From Antrodiella citrinella (Eukaryota; Basidiomycota; Agaricomycetes; Polyporales; Steccherinaceae), in assembly GCA_004802725.1 (NCBI GenBank), contig SGPM01000228.1:1-45179 (forward strand): a stretch of DNA of 45,179 bases, given 5' to 3'. Within the stretch, counting starts at the first letter, position 1; every line of letters begins with the position of its first letter. Shown here in pieces: positions 11,235 through 22,082 of the stretch. The notes beneath the pieces are model-generated. The model was not told the origin of the DNA and searched no databases. It saw only the letters and a program-made list of their open reading frames with translations. The position numbers and the translations under genes were made by a program.

Positions 11235-13504
11235 ATGCGCTGGTCCTCGTCTCTCGCTCTTCTTGTCGCCTTCATCCAAATCGCAGCTTCCAAGCCGCTT
11301 ACCTCCAAAAGATGGGATGAGTTTGACGTGAAGCACGCCTGGGCAGACGTACCAAAGGGCTGGGAGCTCCACGGACCAGCTCCTGCAGATCATGCACTGG
11401 ATATGCGTATCGCTCTGAAGCAGGATCGCTTTGACGACCTTGTCAGCACGCTGTACGAGGTCAGCGATCCCTACCATTCCAAGTGCGTATTCCTCAGGAT
11501 CGTATTCATGTTTTTGTATTAATGGTCCTACAAACTATACAGATACGGCCAGCATTTGTCGAAAGAAGAAGTGGAAGCGCTTGTCGCTCCTCACCCGGAT
11601 ACGGTGTCTGTGGTAGACTCCTGGCTCTCCGCTCATGATATCGATCTCGCATCAGTTCAACGCGACAACGGTGGTTCTTGGATCACCGTCCGGGTGTCGG
11701 TTGAACAGGCTTCTCGTATGCTCAACGCGACCTACGGGGTTTATAGACATGCAAAGACCTCAGACTACGTTGTGCGCACCACATCGTACAGTCTGCCTCG
11801 CATTCTCCACGATCACATTGGTGTTGTTACTCCAACCACATACTTCAGCACTGTGCGCTCTATGAAGGCAACAAGCTTCTTGCAACCACAAATTGAGGCC
11901 CTCCAGGACGGTGATGCTGACATTGCATCTTCGCTGGTCGCGCCGGATCCAACGCCGCTGTTCCCTCGAGCTGCAGCACCACGATCACTCCTGCGTGTCT
12001 CCGTGCTTTGTACAACACTACCTCATATGTGCCCAAAGCTACTTCCCAGAACAGCATCGGGATTGCTGGCTATCTTGAACAGTTTGCGAACGACGCTGAC
12101 TTACAAGTGAGTTTCTAACACGGTCATAAAATAACGTACAACTTATTTCATGTATTTTAGACCTTCTTCAAACGCTTCAGGACCGATGCCGTTGGCGGAA
12201 CGTTTACACACGTCCAGGTCAATGGAGGCGAGAACGATCAATCTAATCCTGGTGACGAGGTAATGCAGACATGCTATACACTCATGCGAACTCACCGCTC
12301 ATAAATCATACGCGCAGGCCAACCTGGACATTCAATATACGGAGGGCATGACATTCCCCACACCAAATATTTACTACAGCACAGGAGGCTCGCCGCCCTT
12401 CGTGCCAGATTCAAATACCCCGACCAATACCAACGAACCCTACCTGGACTGGTTGAACTTTATCGCTGCACAAACTTCCATTCCTCAGACTTTCACAACC
12501 TCATACGGCGACGATGAGCAGTCTGTGAGTCTATTCGCAACATCGTGCTGATACCCAAAGTCTGAAACCTAGTTTGTCAGGTCCCCCTCGATTACTCAAC
12601 CAATGTCTGCAATCTATTCGCTCAGCTTGGTGTTAGAGGGAGCAGTATCATGTTCTCCAGCGGAGACGATGGTGTTGGTGCCGGAGACTGCTTGACTAAC
12701 GATGGAACGAACACGAAGGAATTTCAGCCTAATTTCCCTGCATCGTGTCCTTTCGTCACTACTGTCGGCGGTACTACCCGCGTCAACCCGGAGACTGCTG
12801 TCAGCTTCTCCGGAGGAGGGTTTTCCAACGTCTTCGCTCAACCTAGGTAAGCAATTTTGTTATTCTGTTCCACTGGGTGTTCATCTGATCATCCATATAA
12901 GCTATCAAGCATCTGCCGTGTCTGCGTTCTTGAAGGGACTTGGAAGCACAAACAAAGGATTGTTCAAGTGAGTTCCGATCATGATTTCGTGTGTCTGGCA
13001 GGCAAGTGACCAAACGATCTTTTATTATGTCGTTAGCACCACTGGTCGTGCATACCCTGATGTCTCAGCCCAAGGTCAAGGTTTCCAAGTTGTGATCGGT
13101 GGCAGAGTTTCTTCAATCGGCGGTACCAGCGCCAGCTCCCCCGTGCGTATCATAGCCTCGTGTTCACTCCATTCCAAATCGAAACTCATGGATCCGCCGT
13201 ACAGACATTCTCCGGCGTAATCGCTTTATTGAATGACTTCCGCCTTTCCCAGGGCAAGTCCTCACTCGGCTTCTTGAACCCACTCATCTACAGCACTGGC
13301 GCTGCCGGTTTCAACGATATCACCTCCGGTTCCAACCCAGGTTGTGGCACCAACGGCTTCACTGCAGGACCTGGATGGGATCCCGTGAGTGTACTTTGCT
13401 TACCTTCCCAGCAGTATCGGGTGACTCATTTCAACTTGACCTCATTTTAGGTCACCGGTCTTGGTACCCCAGACTTCGGAAAGCTTCAGAGTCTCATCGG
13501 CTGA
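11235..13504 (+). CDS. Sedolisin (S53) tripeptidyl peptidase, apparent one-base frameshift
   Basis: Exons 11235-11482, 11543-12106, 12161-12259, 12318-12524, 12581-12846, 12902-12967, 13037-13142, 13205-13384 and 13451-13504. A signal peptide ([19 protein letters not shown]) and a pro-kumamolisin propeptide ([20 protein letters not shown]) precede the peptidase. The sedolisin active site is complete: Glu and Asp in GDEANLDIQY, the oxyanion Asp in SSGDDGVG and the Ser in GGTSASSP. The C-terminal [21 protein letters not shown] forms the calcium site. Family members act outside the cell at acid pH. In exon 2 the propeptide frame runs to about 11960, but [18 protein letters not shown] is one frame off. 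No GT..AG intron fits, and adding one base restores 596 residues. The gene is either newly broken or carries an assembly error. Confidence 0.9.
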
Positions 13505-13775
13505 GATAGCTTATATATACCGCGCATCTCCGGTCTACTTTACACACTGTCATGTTAGCTTACCCGCTTTGCTCGCGAATACGATCGTTCTGCCCTATAG
13601 AAACATTCGTTACATCTACTGTATGTTGAACTTTGAAGCTGCGCATGAATTCCGTTCACGGAACCGGCGGAAAACGGGGTTCTGTGTACTGAGTTGTCCA
13701 TACGTGAGAAGTGAGATTCGCAAAAGAAAGGTAAACCAACCAGCTGACCTCATCTCAAGAAACCACCCGCCCCCT
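13505..13775. other. Convergent 3' region
   Basis: These 271 bases lie between the 3' ends of the sedolisin and TFIIIC90-like genes. I see nothing beyond shared 3' UTR. Confidence 0.6.
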
Positions 13776-16700
13776 TCACAGCAACGTCACAAACGCATTG
13801 GCACAGAACAAACATCTTCGGACGGCATCCAAAAAATCCTCCGCGACCCAATTACGCAGTTCTATCGGTAGCCAGTTTGCACCGGAGGCGTCTCGCGGAG
13901 GTGGAAGCAAGGCCTTGCGTCCGCACCCAATGCATGTTCTCACCATGGGCGTTGCAAGAAGGAATGACGTGATGCTACAGCGTGCTGTAAAGAAGAAGGT
14001 CCATCAGGTAAATGGCGTTGAGCGGGATTGATGGTGTCAGTCGCGATCCCCTCGTAGAACACCGGACGAATCTGATCTCAACGATCCGCCGGAGGGGATC
14101 TCCTTCGACAATATTCAAACAGAAGGTCCTCGGAAGGACCGAGGACCACACATAAGATAGGTCGGGAGAGAATAGCGACCGAATGCCTGCGGTTGGACGC
14201 CGGAATTCTGGCTGATCATGCATGGGATTGGCTCCCCAAAGTATGTTGAACCGAGGATAGAAAAAGGAAGACACTTACCCCACGTGTGACCATTGGGACA
14301 AACACCTGAATGTGCATTCTGGAAAGGCACGGGAGCCTGACACGCCGGGCACAGCTCTTCAGGCCCGAGACGGCTGAGGTCATAATTATCTGGAACAACC
14401 TTGTTCACCTTCGCGGACATTTCCCGTGCTTCTAATCCAAGATCTGCAGAGGTTCCCGGGAGAAGCGCTTGAACTACGATCCGAAGCACTAATGGCATCT
14501 CGATGTCTTGTGGTTGTGGGTGCACCTTCATTAGCGCGGCGATTCCGAATATAGCAAGCGAGGAAGAACAAACTTGATATCATGTCCACAGACGCACGAA
14601 TGTGTCGTATCAGTGTTCGTAGCACTTCGATCCCGACGGCATTGGAAATCTCCCGATAAAGGAGTCCGAATTGCTGCTGTTCATCGTTTGAGGCGTGGAC
14701 CTAGTAAATCAAACAACAGGCCGCCGTACGCCACATTTCATTCGACAAACATCTAAGGTTAGAGTCAGATTACCCACCTGACAGAACCCCGCAATGGACA
14801 TGCGCAGTCGTTGGAAGTGTAGTTCCTTTGCGTTGAATAGGTGTGCGACCAAGCTTGTGCGAAATGCCGATCGGAACTGAGAATTCAGCTCGCTAGACCA
14901 TGACGCAAGGGAATAGGTCAACGGTCCCGCCGTACTGGTGTTTTTGAGGATGTGAACTATTCGAGGATACAGGCGTGTGATAGTTGCGGGATCTTGAAGG
15001 TTCAGGAAAACCGGTCGAAGTGATGCGATTGGGGATTGTCCTGGGGCTGCGAATACGCCCGGGCCAACGATGAGCAAAACAAATTCTCCACTTGGAGATT
15101 ATTACCTACTGATGTTGACTGTCGTTAAGCGGGTGATATCATCTAACAGCGCATCGTCGTGGCTTTCATGCCAAAGTCGGGCAACGACAAAGGTACTGGA
15201 ATGTTTGGCATCGTGTTTGTAATCGAAGCTTGTCGGACGAGCTGCTCTGTTGAAGTCAAATTATGGGCAGTGCATTTAGCATCAAGAACGAAAGGTACGT
15301 ACTCTTGAATCCACGCATAAGCAGACATGTCGTCGAAAGGTATCATGGCACCAATTCTATTCACATCCATTCTATCTACTCGGCGCTCTTCGAGTTTGAT
15401 GAACACGGATCGTGACACATTGGAAAGCGCCTCTGCGGAGAAGCCGTCCTCAATGTTTGAATGAACGAGCTCCGGGTAAGTGGAAAAACGGCAAACGGTG
15501 TGAAAGGAGCCGTCCGCGAGCGAAACCACCAGTACATCATGGCGCTGCACGTAAGAAATGCCGGACAGCAGTGCCAACGACGTTGAGCCCACGGAAGACT
15601 GAACAGTGCGAAGATTAATCACACGGGAGCTTGAGTCGCTGGCGCTACCATATACGGCACTAGACCAAATATGTAGCTGCCCCGATGTGCTGAAGACCAG
15701 AAACGGCTGTACGGAGGACGAAGTCGGCGATGATAGAGTTCAGAGACGATACACGGAGAATGGTAAATGACTGACATTAGTTTTCGAGGTCTGGATCCAC
15801 TGCAGGGATGTGATCCCTTTGTTGGTGGTGGCACAGGCCACGTCACGGAGAACCTCATAAGTAACTGAGGCCTCATAATCCTTGATGAAGCCGGTATATT
15901 CGGGGAGTTCGTCAAGACTTTGAGTGACCTTTACCACACAAACGGAACCATCACTGATCCCGCACGCAAGGAGAGCTTCACCTGGAGGAACGTAAATCAA
16001 TCAAACTAAAGATCTATTCGACTGCAAAATGAGACACACACACTGTCCGCTCTGTGAGGTTGTCCACGATGACCAGGCAAGGTGTGTTACCCATCTGTCA
16101 CCAACATTGAACAGGGCGATGCGCCGAAGACCATGTTTCGAGGGTGAATTGCTCGAATATCTGCGTGATTTCCAAGGTTGGCAGTACGTACGTTGAAAAA
16201 AAAGACTACGTATATTGGAGCTGCGTACCTTGCAAGACACACTGTCCCCGCCCGGCTGCCAAGTGCCAACAACGAGAGATCCATAATGGGAGCGGGTGAA
16301 TGCATGGATTCGGCTTGCGTCGACCATGCGATAGCTGTGCAGTCGTATCAATCAATGAGCGTCAGGTATTCCGCTTCACCGGGGAAACAACGAACAGGTC
16401 ACTTGTGCCTGGAGCGACCTGTATAGCCCGGAGTCGGTACCAGTTAGCGGCGCTAGTGGGGTTTCCATCTCATACTCTCCAACCTTACACTAAATGTAAG
16501 TAATGACTTTCACACTAGAATATGAACTGACCCTATCCCATACGCCAGTGAGGCGATTATTGGTTGTAGCCCATAGAGAAACCTGCATGTTTGAGTCCAG
16601 AACGGCGAGTACACACCTATGACATGCTAGTTAACCTTGAGGTTCTTTCCGGTAACATGAAGGACTCACCCGGCATCGAGTGTGAGATTATGGGGTGAAC

Positions 16701-17153
16701 ATGCCACTGAGCGTACTTGGGGATCGAGGGAGCCCAATGAGACAGCACTCCAGTCTGTGAGATCACTGAGCACCGCGTTCTATTCAGAGTTAAGCATAAC
16801 AAAGTTACCTTGGCAATCGGTGGGCCAATGGTGAAGCGCGGAGTCTTTGTCCCATTCAATCATCGTTCGCAGCCATTGCACTGTCCGTCGAGTGTCACCC
16901 TTGGTGTCTTTATCGAGTGATCGCTTGATGAATGTAGGTGATTCAATATTGATACCTAGTTGTGGCGTCTGTTGCAAACTTGTTCAAGCTTCTTGGTTTG
17001 GCGATGAAGTAAGATATCACGTACCAATATGTATATGGCCGTTCGGGCCAACAGAACTGCCTGACCGTCACCAGACCATTGCAGGCACTTGGGTGAGGGG
17101 ATCGTTGTTACCCCCGGCAATTCGATAGCGGTCAAAATCGATAGTTGAGTCAT
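13776..17153 (-). CDS. TFIIIC90-like subunit of RNA polymerase III factor TFIIIC
   Basis: Fourteen exons keep phase and give 785 residues: 17153-17025, 16968-16809, 16754-16670, 16616-16532, 16489-16396, 16334-16229, 16160-16042, 15981-15776, 15706-15303, 15246-15110, 15046-14778, 14700-14574, 14506-14279, 13984-13776. The N-terminus has WD-like blades typical of the TFIIIC delta subunit: KCLQWSGDGQAVLLARTAIY, VTSIAWSTQ, LLALGSRAGTVCLAR, WVTHLAWSSW, LLACGISDGSVCVV. The C-terminus has the putative TFIIIC zinc finger: LCPACQAPVPF, CPNGHTW, RCSITSFLLATPMVRTCIGC (C693, C696, C710, H714, C719, C734, C737). TFIIIC binds tRNA gene promoters and recruits TFIIIB; in animals TFIIIC90 also has acetyltransferase activity. 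The last intron is 294 bases, far longer than the others. The donor of intron 5 (GTTCGT) is weak. Confidence 0.87.
14125..14147. repeat. Perfect 9-bp inverted repeat in an intron
   Basis: Arms ggtcctcgg (14125-14133) and ccgaggacc (14139-14147) flank a 5-base loop aagga. The hairpin lies inside the 294-base last intron of the TFIIIC90-like gene. Pairing the arms could bring the distant splice sites closer, or it may be a leftover of a small insertion. Confidence 0.7.
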
Positions 17154-17506
17154 AGCCTCACTACGACGGCAGCTCCCTTTCAGGCCAAGCGTAGTCGTGT
17201 GGAGGTATCAAATTGGGCAACTGAGCGCTGTAGGCAGCGAGCCTGCTCCACCGACGGTCACCGCTTGGGAAGACGGAGATATTTTTGCCTCAGAGTCTAC
17301 GTGTCTACGTTTGAATGGTGAGAGTCAATAGCAAGTAGCGAGCATATTCAGGCAAAACATGTGAGTGAGTGTCTCGCACGACTCGGAAGATTGCCACAGA
17401 CGCGTCTCAAACTCCGATCAGACTCCGCTCCAACTGGACGCGACCAAGGATCGGCGTTGCCACAAACGTGACGCCGTTCTCGACGCCGTCGACAAAGTTG
17501 ACAAAC
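17154..17506. other. Bidirectional promoter region
   Basis: These 353 bases separate the divergent starts of the TFIIIC90-like gene (-) and the acidic-tail gene (+). The part next to 17507 should be transcribed as 5' UTR, because the coding part of the first exon of the plus gene is only six bases. I see no TATA box. Confidence 0.5.
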
Positions 17507-18266
17507 ATGACGGTATGTAGATGTGTTCCCGTCAACGAGGTACCTGAACTGATAACCAACGTCGATGCAACTAGGATCTCACGTTTTGCTATATCCATAT
17601 GACCCAGCAGGACTTGGACATTTTGGATACCATTGGCACATCGGACTACATAACAGGCGACTTGTCTGATTCTGGTAAGGCGTCGACCGGGCTCGCGACG
17701 TGTATAATGCCGACGTTTTATCAGATGTGGACGTTCCATCCCACATGAAGCCACCCAACCCTGATGACTCGGACGGTTAGTATGTGGTCAGTGTGAACGC
17801 GAATCTGTCTGACAAAACTTCTTCTCTTCTATACGCAGTATTACCTTCACAAGTGCACCCATCGTATCCTTACGGGAACCCGGCTAGCATCAAGCACCCA
17901 GCTGCCCGGCCCCGAAGGCCATATGATCCCTCTTCGCGCGCCTTGTTCGAAGACATGGGCTACGCAGGGGGCGGCGTGAACGGCGCTCTTCGATGGAAAG
18001 AGCTGGCGCTGGATCAGCTTCTCCCTGTAGACGTAGAAAAAGAGGAAGCGGCGAAGGCGGCATTAGCCCGGAAACTGGCCAATGGCAATGGTACTGCCAA
18101 TCATCCGCCACCGATCCCTCAGCCGCCCGCCGCTATGTTGCCGCCCGGAGTAAATAACGAGGAAGACGATGACGAAAATGAAGAGAACGATGAAGACGAT
18201 GAAGAGGAGGAAGAGGAGGAAACATCATCGGATGAGGAGGATTATGAAGAGCCCGAAGATCAGTAG
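17507..18266 (+). CDS. Unrecognised protein with long acidic tail
   Basis: Exons 17507-17512, 17575-17674, 17725-17775 and 17839-18266 keep phase and give 194 residues. The first coding exon is just ATG ACG, in a good start context (acaaacATG), followed by a GTATGT donor. The upstream part of that frame has no ATG and a stop at 17366. The protein begins MTDLTFCYIHMTQQDLDILD, continues with Asp/Ser/Pro-rich sequence, and has a likely conserved block ALFEDMGYAGGGVNGALRWK. A Pro-rich stretch then leads to about 35 residues that are almost all Glu and Asp. Such tails are common in histone chaperones and nuclear assembly factors, but I recognise no domain, so the function is unknown. Confidence 0.7.
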
Positions 18267-18328
18267 CACTTTGTTTTACAACATGTACATTCAAATGACA
18301 CAGCCCGTTACGCATATGATATGTTTTA

Positions 18329-19677
18329 CTATCGATGCGCGCTGACAGCGGTAACCAGTGCCTCTCCAACGTCTGGCGAAAGCAAGTCTTTTAGGTCCCC
18401 TTCCTGCTCCATTGCCCATTCATAGGCATCCAATATCACAGCGTCCGTGAGTGGCACAAAGTGCGCAGCGAGGATGCGTATGATGTTACTCACACGAGAC
18501 ACTGCAGCGCGTGTAGCATCGTCAATGTCCTGTAGGAAGATGTTTCAGGTGAACCACAGCCACGAAGTATTGTGTATGACTCACGTCATTCCGGTTAGAA
18601 TAAACCGCTTCGGCGTCGAACCCTTCTTCTCCTTCTTGTTCACTGGCCTTGGTCAATTTGCTCACCCAGATGTATCCGTTCAACCCGAGAATGAGATCAA
18701 CCCCGCAAGGAAGGGACAGAAAATGAGACTTCAGTCGACGAATCAGAGCGGGCGGCACTGTAACCAATTGTCCATTCCGCAGCTGACTCAGAGTCTAAAA
18801 TCAGCCTTAGGTGAACAAGACATAGTGACCCTGCCCTCACCTTGCCGTATTTCAGTGAACGGGTATGTAGGGACAAGGCGCCATCAGAGAAGAAGGCCTG
18901 GACTTCAGCGACCAAGAGGTCACCCTCCTCGAAGAATGTCCGCATTTGCAGCTCATCGCTCTCTACTTTCCGGCGCTAACATACAGTTAGTGATGTCACA
19001 AAGAAGCAAGTAAACGCAAAAAGATCGCACCTGCACACCTCCAGGAAGGTTCACGGAGGAAAGCATCAACACGGCGTCCTGACGTGAATTGGCATCCACT
19101 TTCCACCGACGCGGTTGAACCTATGATGGACATAGAGTTAAGCCGAAGGTCCCATTATCATGGAAAGAGGGCGACGGGGACCTCAGTGATCCGACCGACA
19201 ACAAGGTCGCCGACCTCTGCATTATATCTGGGTATAAACAATTAATGATGCCGTGATAGAGACGTCTTGGACCCTCCGTCACGAAAGAATGCGGCGCTCA
19301 CCTGGTCCGAATGGCCCGAACTGAAATCAGCTTGTTGACCCGCTCTATCACGCCAGTGACAGAGCCAATAACCTCTTCATTGTCAACAAATGTCCCATGT
19401 CCGCTGTCTTGTGGTGTAAGAAGGTCGGTGGAAGCATGGGCGCGACAAAAACACGGACGTACCGCATGAAAGCATGCGAAGACGTGAGCACCTCTCCGGG
19501 GCTCGTCAGTTTCCTCCCTAATACTTCAAGACCATCGCCGTCATCAATGTCCATCTCGTCGGCGTCGTCTGGGTAGCGTCCAGTTCCGCCATAGGCGTTA
19601 TGTTCTGGAGGTGGTGCCGGGAACGACGCGAAGGTAATCATGGGCGTAGATACCGGAAAGAAAGGGCGTGAGAACAT
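18329..19677 (-). CDS. RRP4: Rrp4, cap subunit of the RNA exosome
   Basis: Exons 19677-19463, 19403-19302, 19227-19182, 19120-19031, 18975-18841, 18782-18585 and 18529-18329 keep phase and give 328 residues. The order of domains is that of Rrp4: an N-terminal exosome domain ([20 protein letters not shown]), an S1 RNA-binding domain ([54 protein letters not shown]) and a KH domain region ([48 protein letters not shown]). Rrp4 sits on the exosome ring and guides RNA into it, in nucleus and cytoplasm. The frame stays open upstream of the chosen ATG to about 20166, but that part resembles no exosome protein. The stop lies only 62 bases from the stop of the convergent acidic-tail gene. Confidence 0.94.
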
Positions 19678-20301
19678 TTTTGGCTGTTCTTGCCTGCCAC
19701 TTATGGCAATCAGATCGGCAAAAGACGTACGTGAACAGTTGAACAGTTCAGTAACGTCGTGAATGACCTGCTCAGATGGATGGAGGTAGATAGAAACACG
19801 CGTGGATTGCTGTAAATGGCTGTCCGGTGAACCTGAATATATCGTCAGGGCGTCGGAGCCATAGTCAGAAGGCTCAAGCTCAAGTTGAGGCGCGTTTATG
19901 ATTGTTGCAGTTGGAGCTATGTACAGCCTGACACACATATCGGAGGACGGCAAAAAGCTCTCGCAGAACGGGCGCACACGACCCCTAAGTATACTCTCAG
20001 GCACGAGGCGGCGAACGTCTCGCGGGAGGCTATTGAAACCGAGGGTCCGTTTAGAATGTCCCACTGCCAGGGTCTGAGACCCTCGAGCGGTATCCTCACT
20101 GAATCTATAGGTGACTAGTACATTGAATGTCCAGAATAAATACCAAGAATAGGCTCGAATCACCACAGTCCCGCGTCGGCTGCGTCTACCAAAATCACAT
20201 ACAAGGAATGGAGAAGGAGGAGATGGGAGGAGCTAGATGCGCTAAGATCATAATGAATGATGATGAGGGCTTGTGATGAACAATTTTAGCCGACTTACAA
20301 T
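19678..20301. other. Upstream region of RRP4 with a long open frame
   Basis: This 624-base region lies between the MYND gene stop and the RRP4 start. On the minus strand a frame is open from an ATG at 20166 straight into RRP4, about 163 codons. It is not similar to Rrp4 or to anything I recognise. It may be 5' UTR that is open by chance, or an extension or fused ORF. Confidence 0.4.
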
Positions 20302-21013
20302 TTACTTATACGCCAGGAAGTAGGCGGACAGTGCAGGGAGGTCATTCGACCCAGCATCGGAGTAACCCTGTCGTCGAGACCCGTTGAACTTGAGCACCAC
20401 TACGGGCCCGCACCATTGCTTCGCTGCAGCGCCAGAGGTAATCCGATAGATTGCGCGGTTCACGGGCGCGCCTCTTTGCAGTGCTGTTGGACAGTACCAG
20501 ATATGAAGCGGAAACCTAAGCGGTTCCCCGTTCAGGCCCTGGGTGAGAATAATGGTGTTCGGTACACTCTCAGGGAAGAAATCTTGTAGCAGGGGGAAAG
20601 GACATATGCCCTGAGAAGCTGCCCCTTGAGGACGGCACTGCACCGTGATGATCCGAGAACGCTCTACATTCATGTACGGTCAGCAACGGTAGCGGCTGTT
20701 GGAGAAGCGACATACCTTCTTCAGGCGTGAAGAATATGGCAGATACGGAGATCATCTGCTGTTGAATGGGCGGTGGCGAATTAGTCAATGCATACGAGGC
20801 TCCTGCGTTCGCAGGCATACACTCTTTGCGATGACGTTGCCAGTCCTGTGAGGGGTGAACGTCAAGATCGTCGTGCAAGCACCCGAGGAAGAGACGTACG
20901 CCTTGTAGATGAGTAGGCGAGCAATACCATGCGTTTTGGCATCGACTGCACCACAGAGACGTGGGTTTGCAGCATACGGTGCACGGATGGCTAATGAGAG
21001 GTCCTGAATTCAT
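20302..21013 (-). CDS. MYND zinc-finger protein
   Basis: Exons 21013-20900, 20845-20716 and 20663-20302 keep phase and give 201 residues. The N-terminus is a MYND finger: C11, C14, C22, C25, C31, then H35, H43 and C47, with the signature NAWYCSPTHLQGDWQRHRKE. The residue that is normally a cysteine four places after YC is a histidine here (H35). MYND fingers bind short proline-rich peptides in partner proteins. The remaining 150 residues have no known domain; they include PLHIWYCPTALQRGAPVNRA and end in LPALSAYFLAYK, which resembles other small MYND proteins that are numerous in mushroom genomes. A role in gene regulation is only inferred. Confidence 0.85.
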
Positions 21014-21253
21014 CGTCGAGAGTTCCGATGTAAGTGGCGGACTTTTGAATTAGAGGGGAAGGAGTTCCTAGCGCGATTTTTTGACGGAGTGTGGTCCAAG
21101 GGATGGAGACCCTTATATAAGGTCTTTGTGGATCTAGCCGCCCTGAACCTTTTCTCCATGTGTACATGACAACAATCCCCAAAGTCAGCCGTGTGGAAGA
21201 AAAATCAACGAACGGAAAAGGCAGAAAGCCTAACGAGTGGAAGACGTGGCGAT
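21014..21253. other. Intergenic
   Basis: Short gap on the minus-strand side between the MYND gene start and the candidate gene at 21254-21893. No feature is seen. Confidence 0.4.
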
Positions 21254-21893
21254 CTACGGAAGACAATGGAGTGAGCGAAACGTAAGGTGTCCAGGCACAA
21301 CCTGAATGGCAATTTTCTTTGATGAAGGTGGTAAAGGCTTGTTACCGGCTGCCAGGAGGACAGAGGGACACGAGACGGAGATGACACCGCATCAGCATTT
21401 GAATCGCCGGTAGCGAGAAAGTACGACTGACACGGGTGGCAGAGGAGTCCGAGTCGCTTTTGCGTGACCACTCCGGCGGATTTGGGCGGCGCAGCTATAG
21501 TAGAATATTTGATTGTTGGGTAGAAACGAAAATATTCGTAACGCGTAAGCAGTGCCATGAAACAAAAGGTGACAATCGTAGATCCACCATACGAAACCTA
21601 GTCACGGTTACCAAATAAGACAAGACCTTTATATGCTTCCGCGCGCCATTCCAGAACCCCTTCACAAAGAGACTCGTGCCGGAGGTGTGCATACCGACTT
21701 CCAATCATTTCGCGCGCGCGCAATTGCATGGAACATATGGAGTGCGTGACAATTGCTTGTTGAAAACGGCTCCGATACGGGAGATCTCTTGTACCGACCT
21801 TTTGTTGTGATGGGGAATGTTCGGCAAGACCTGTATGTCGAATGACGACTGGACATGTGAAGGTGTCGAGATACCACGGAACACGTTTTCCAT
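21254..21893 (-). CDS. Unrecognised spliced candidate gene
   Basis: Four exons, 21893-21878, 21830-21612, 21494-21346 and 21301-21254, join in phase with introns of 47, 117 and 44 bases and give 143 residues. The middle is a charged helical stretch (SMQLRAREMIGSRYAHLRHE, then EGVLEWRAEAYKGL), followed by KRLGLLCHPCQSYF with a CxxC pair, and a short end VVPGHLTFRSLH. Helices followed by a Cys pair loosely recall small zinc proteins such as Rpp21/Rpr2, but the second Cys pair is missing and I do not claim this. The first donor (GTGGTA) is weak. Phase agreement across four exons is the main support. Confidence 0.33.
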
Positions 21894-22082
21894 GGCCCTA
21901 TGGATAAACCTCTACCAACCAGCGAGAAGGAGGTGTCCGCGTCGAAGTTTCACAGAGCGAAGCCCGGCATTTGCCGAGGGATCGTCGTCGGAAGTTTCCG
22001 TTTCCCACGGACCTTCAAAGTCGTCGTTGCAGCAAAGCACTGCCTGCTCCGCTCACTCAACTGCACACGGTAGACAGTCACC
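21894..22082. promoter_or_regulatory. Short divergent upstream region of the Y14 gene
   Basis: These 189 bases precede the Y14 start codon. If the candidate gene at 21254-21893 is real, the two share a bidirectional promoter here. I see no TATA box. Confidence 0.35.

Noticed and set aside
13461..13871. 136-codon plus ORF after the sedolisin gene
   Set aside because: It overlaps the sedolisin last exon in another frame and the TFIIIC90 last exon on the other strand.
19348..20166. Single 272-residue ORF as the RRP4 product
   Set aside because: It runs into the first intron and has an N-terminal part unlike any exosome protein; the ATG at 19677 matches the normal Rrp4 start region.
21710..21722. 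Alternating CG run
   Set aside because: Only about ten bases long and inside a candidate exon; too short to suggest a special DNA structure or repeat.
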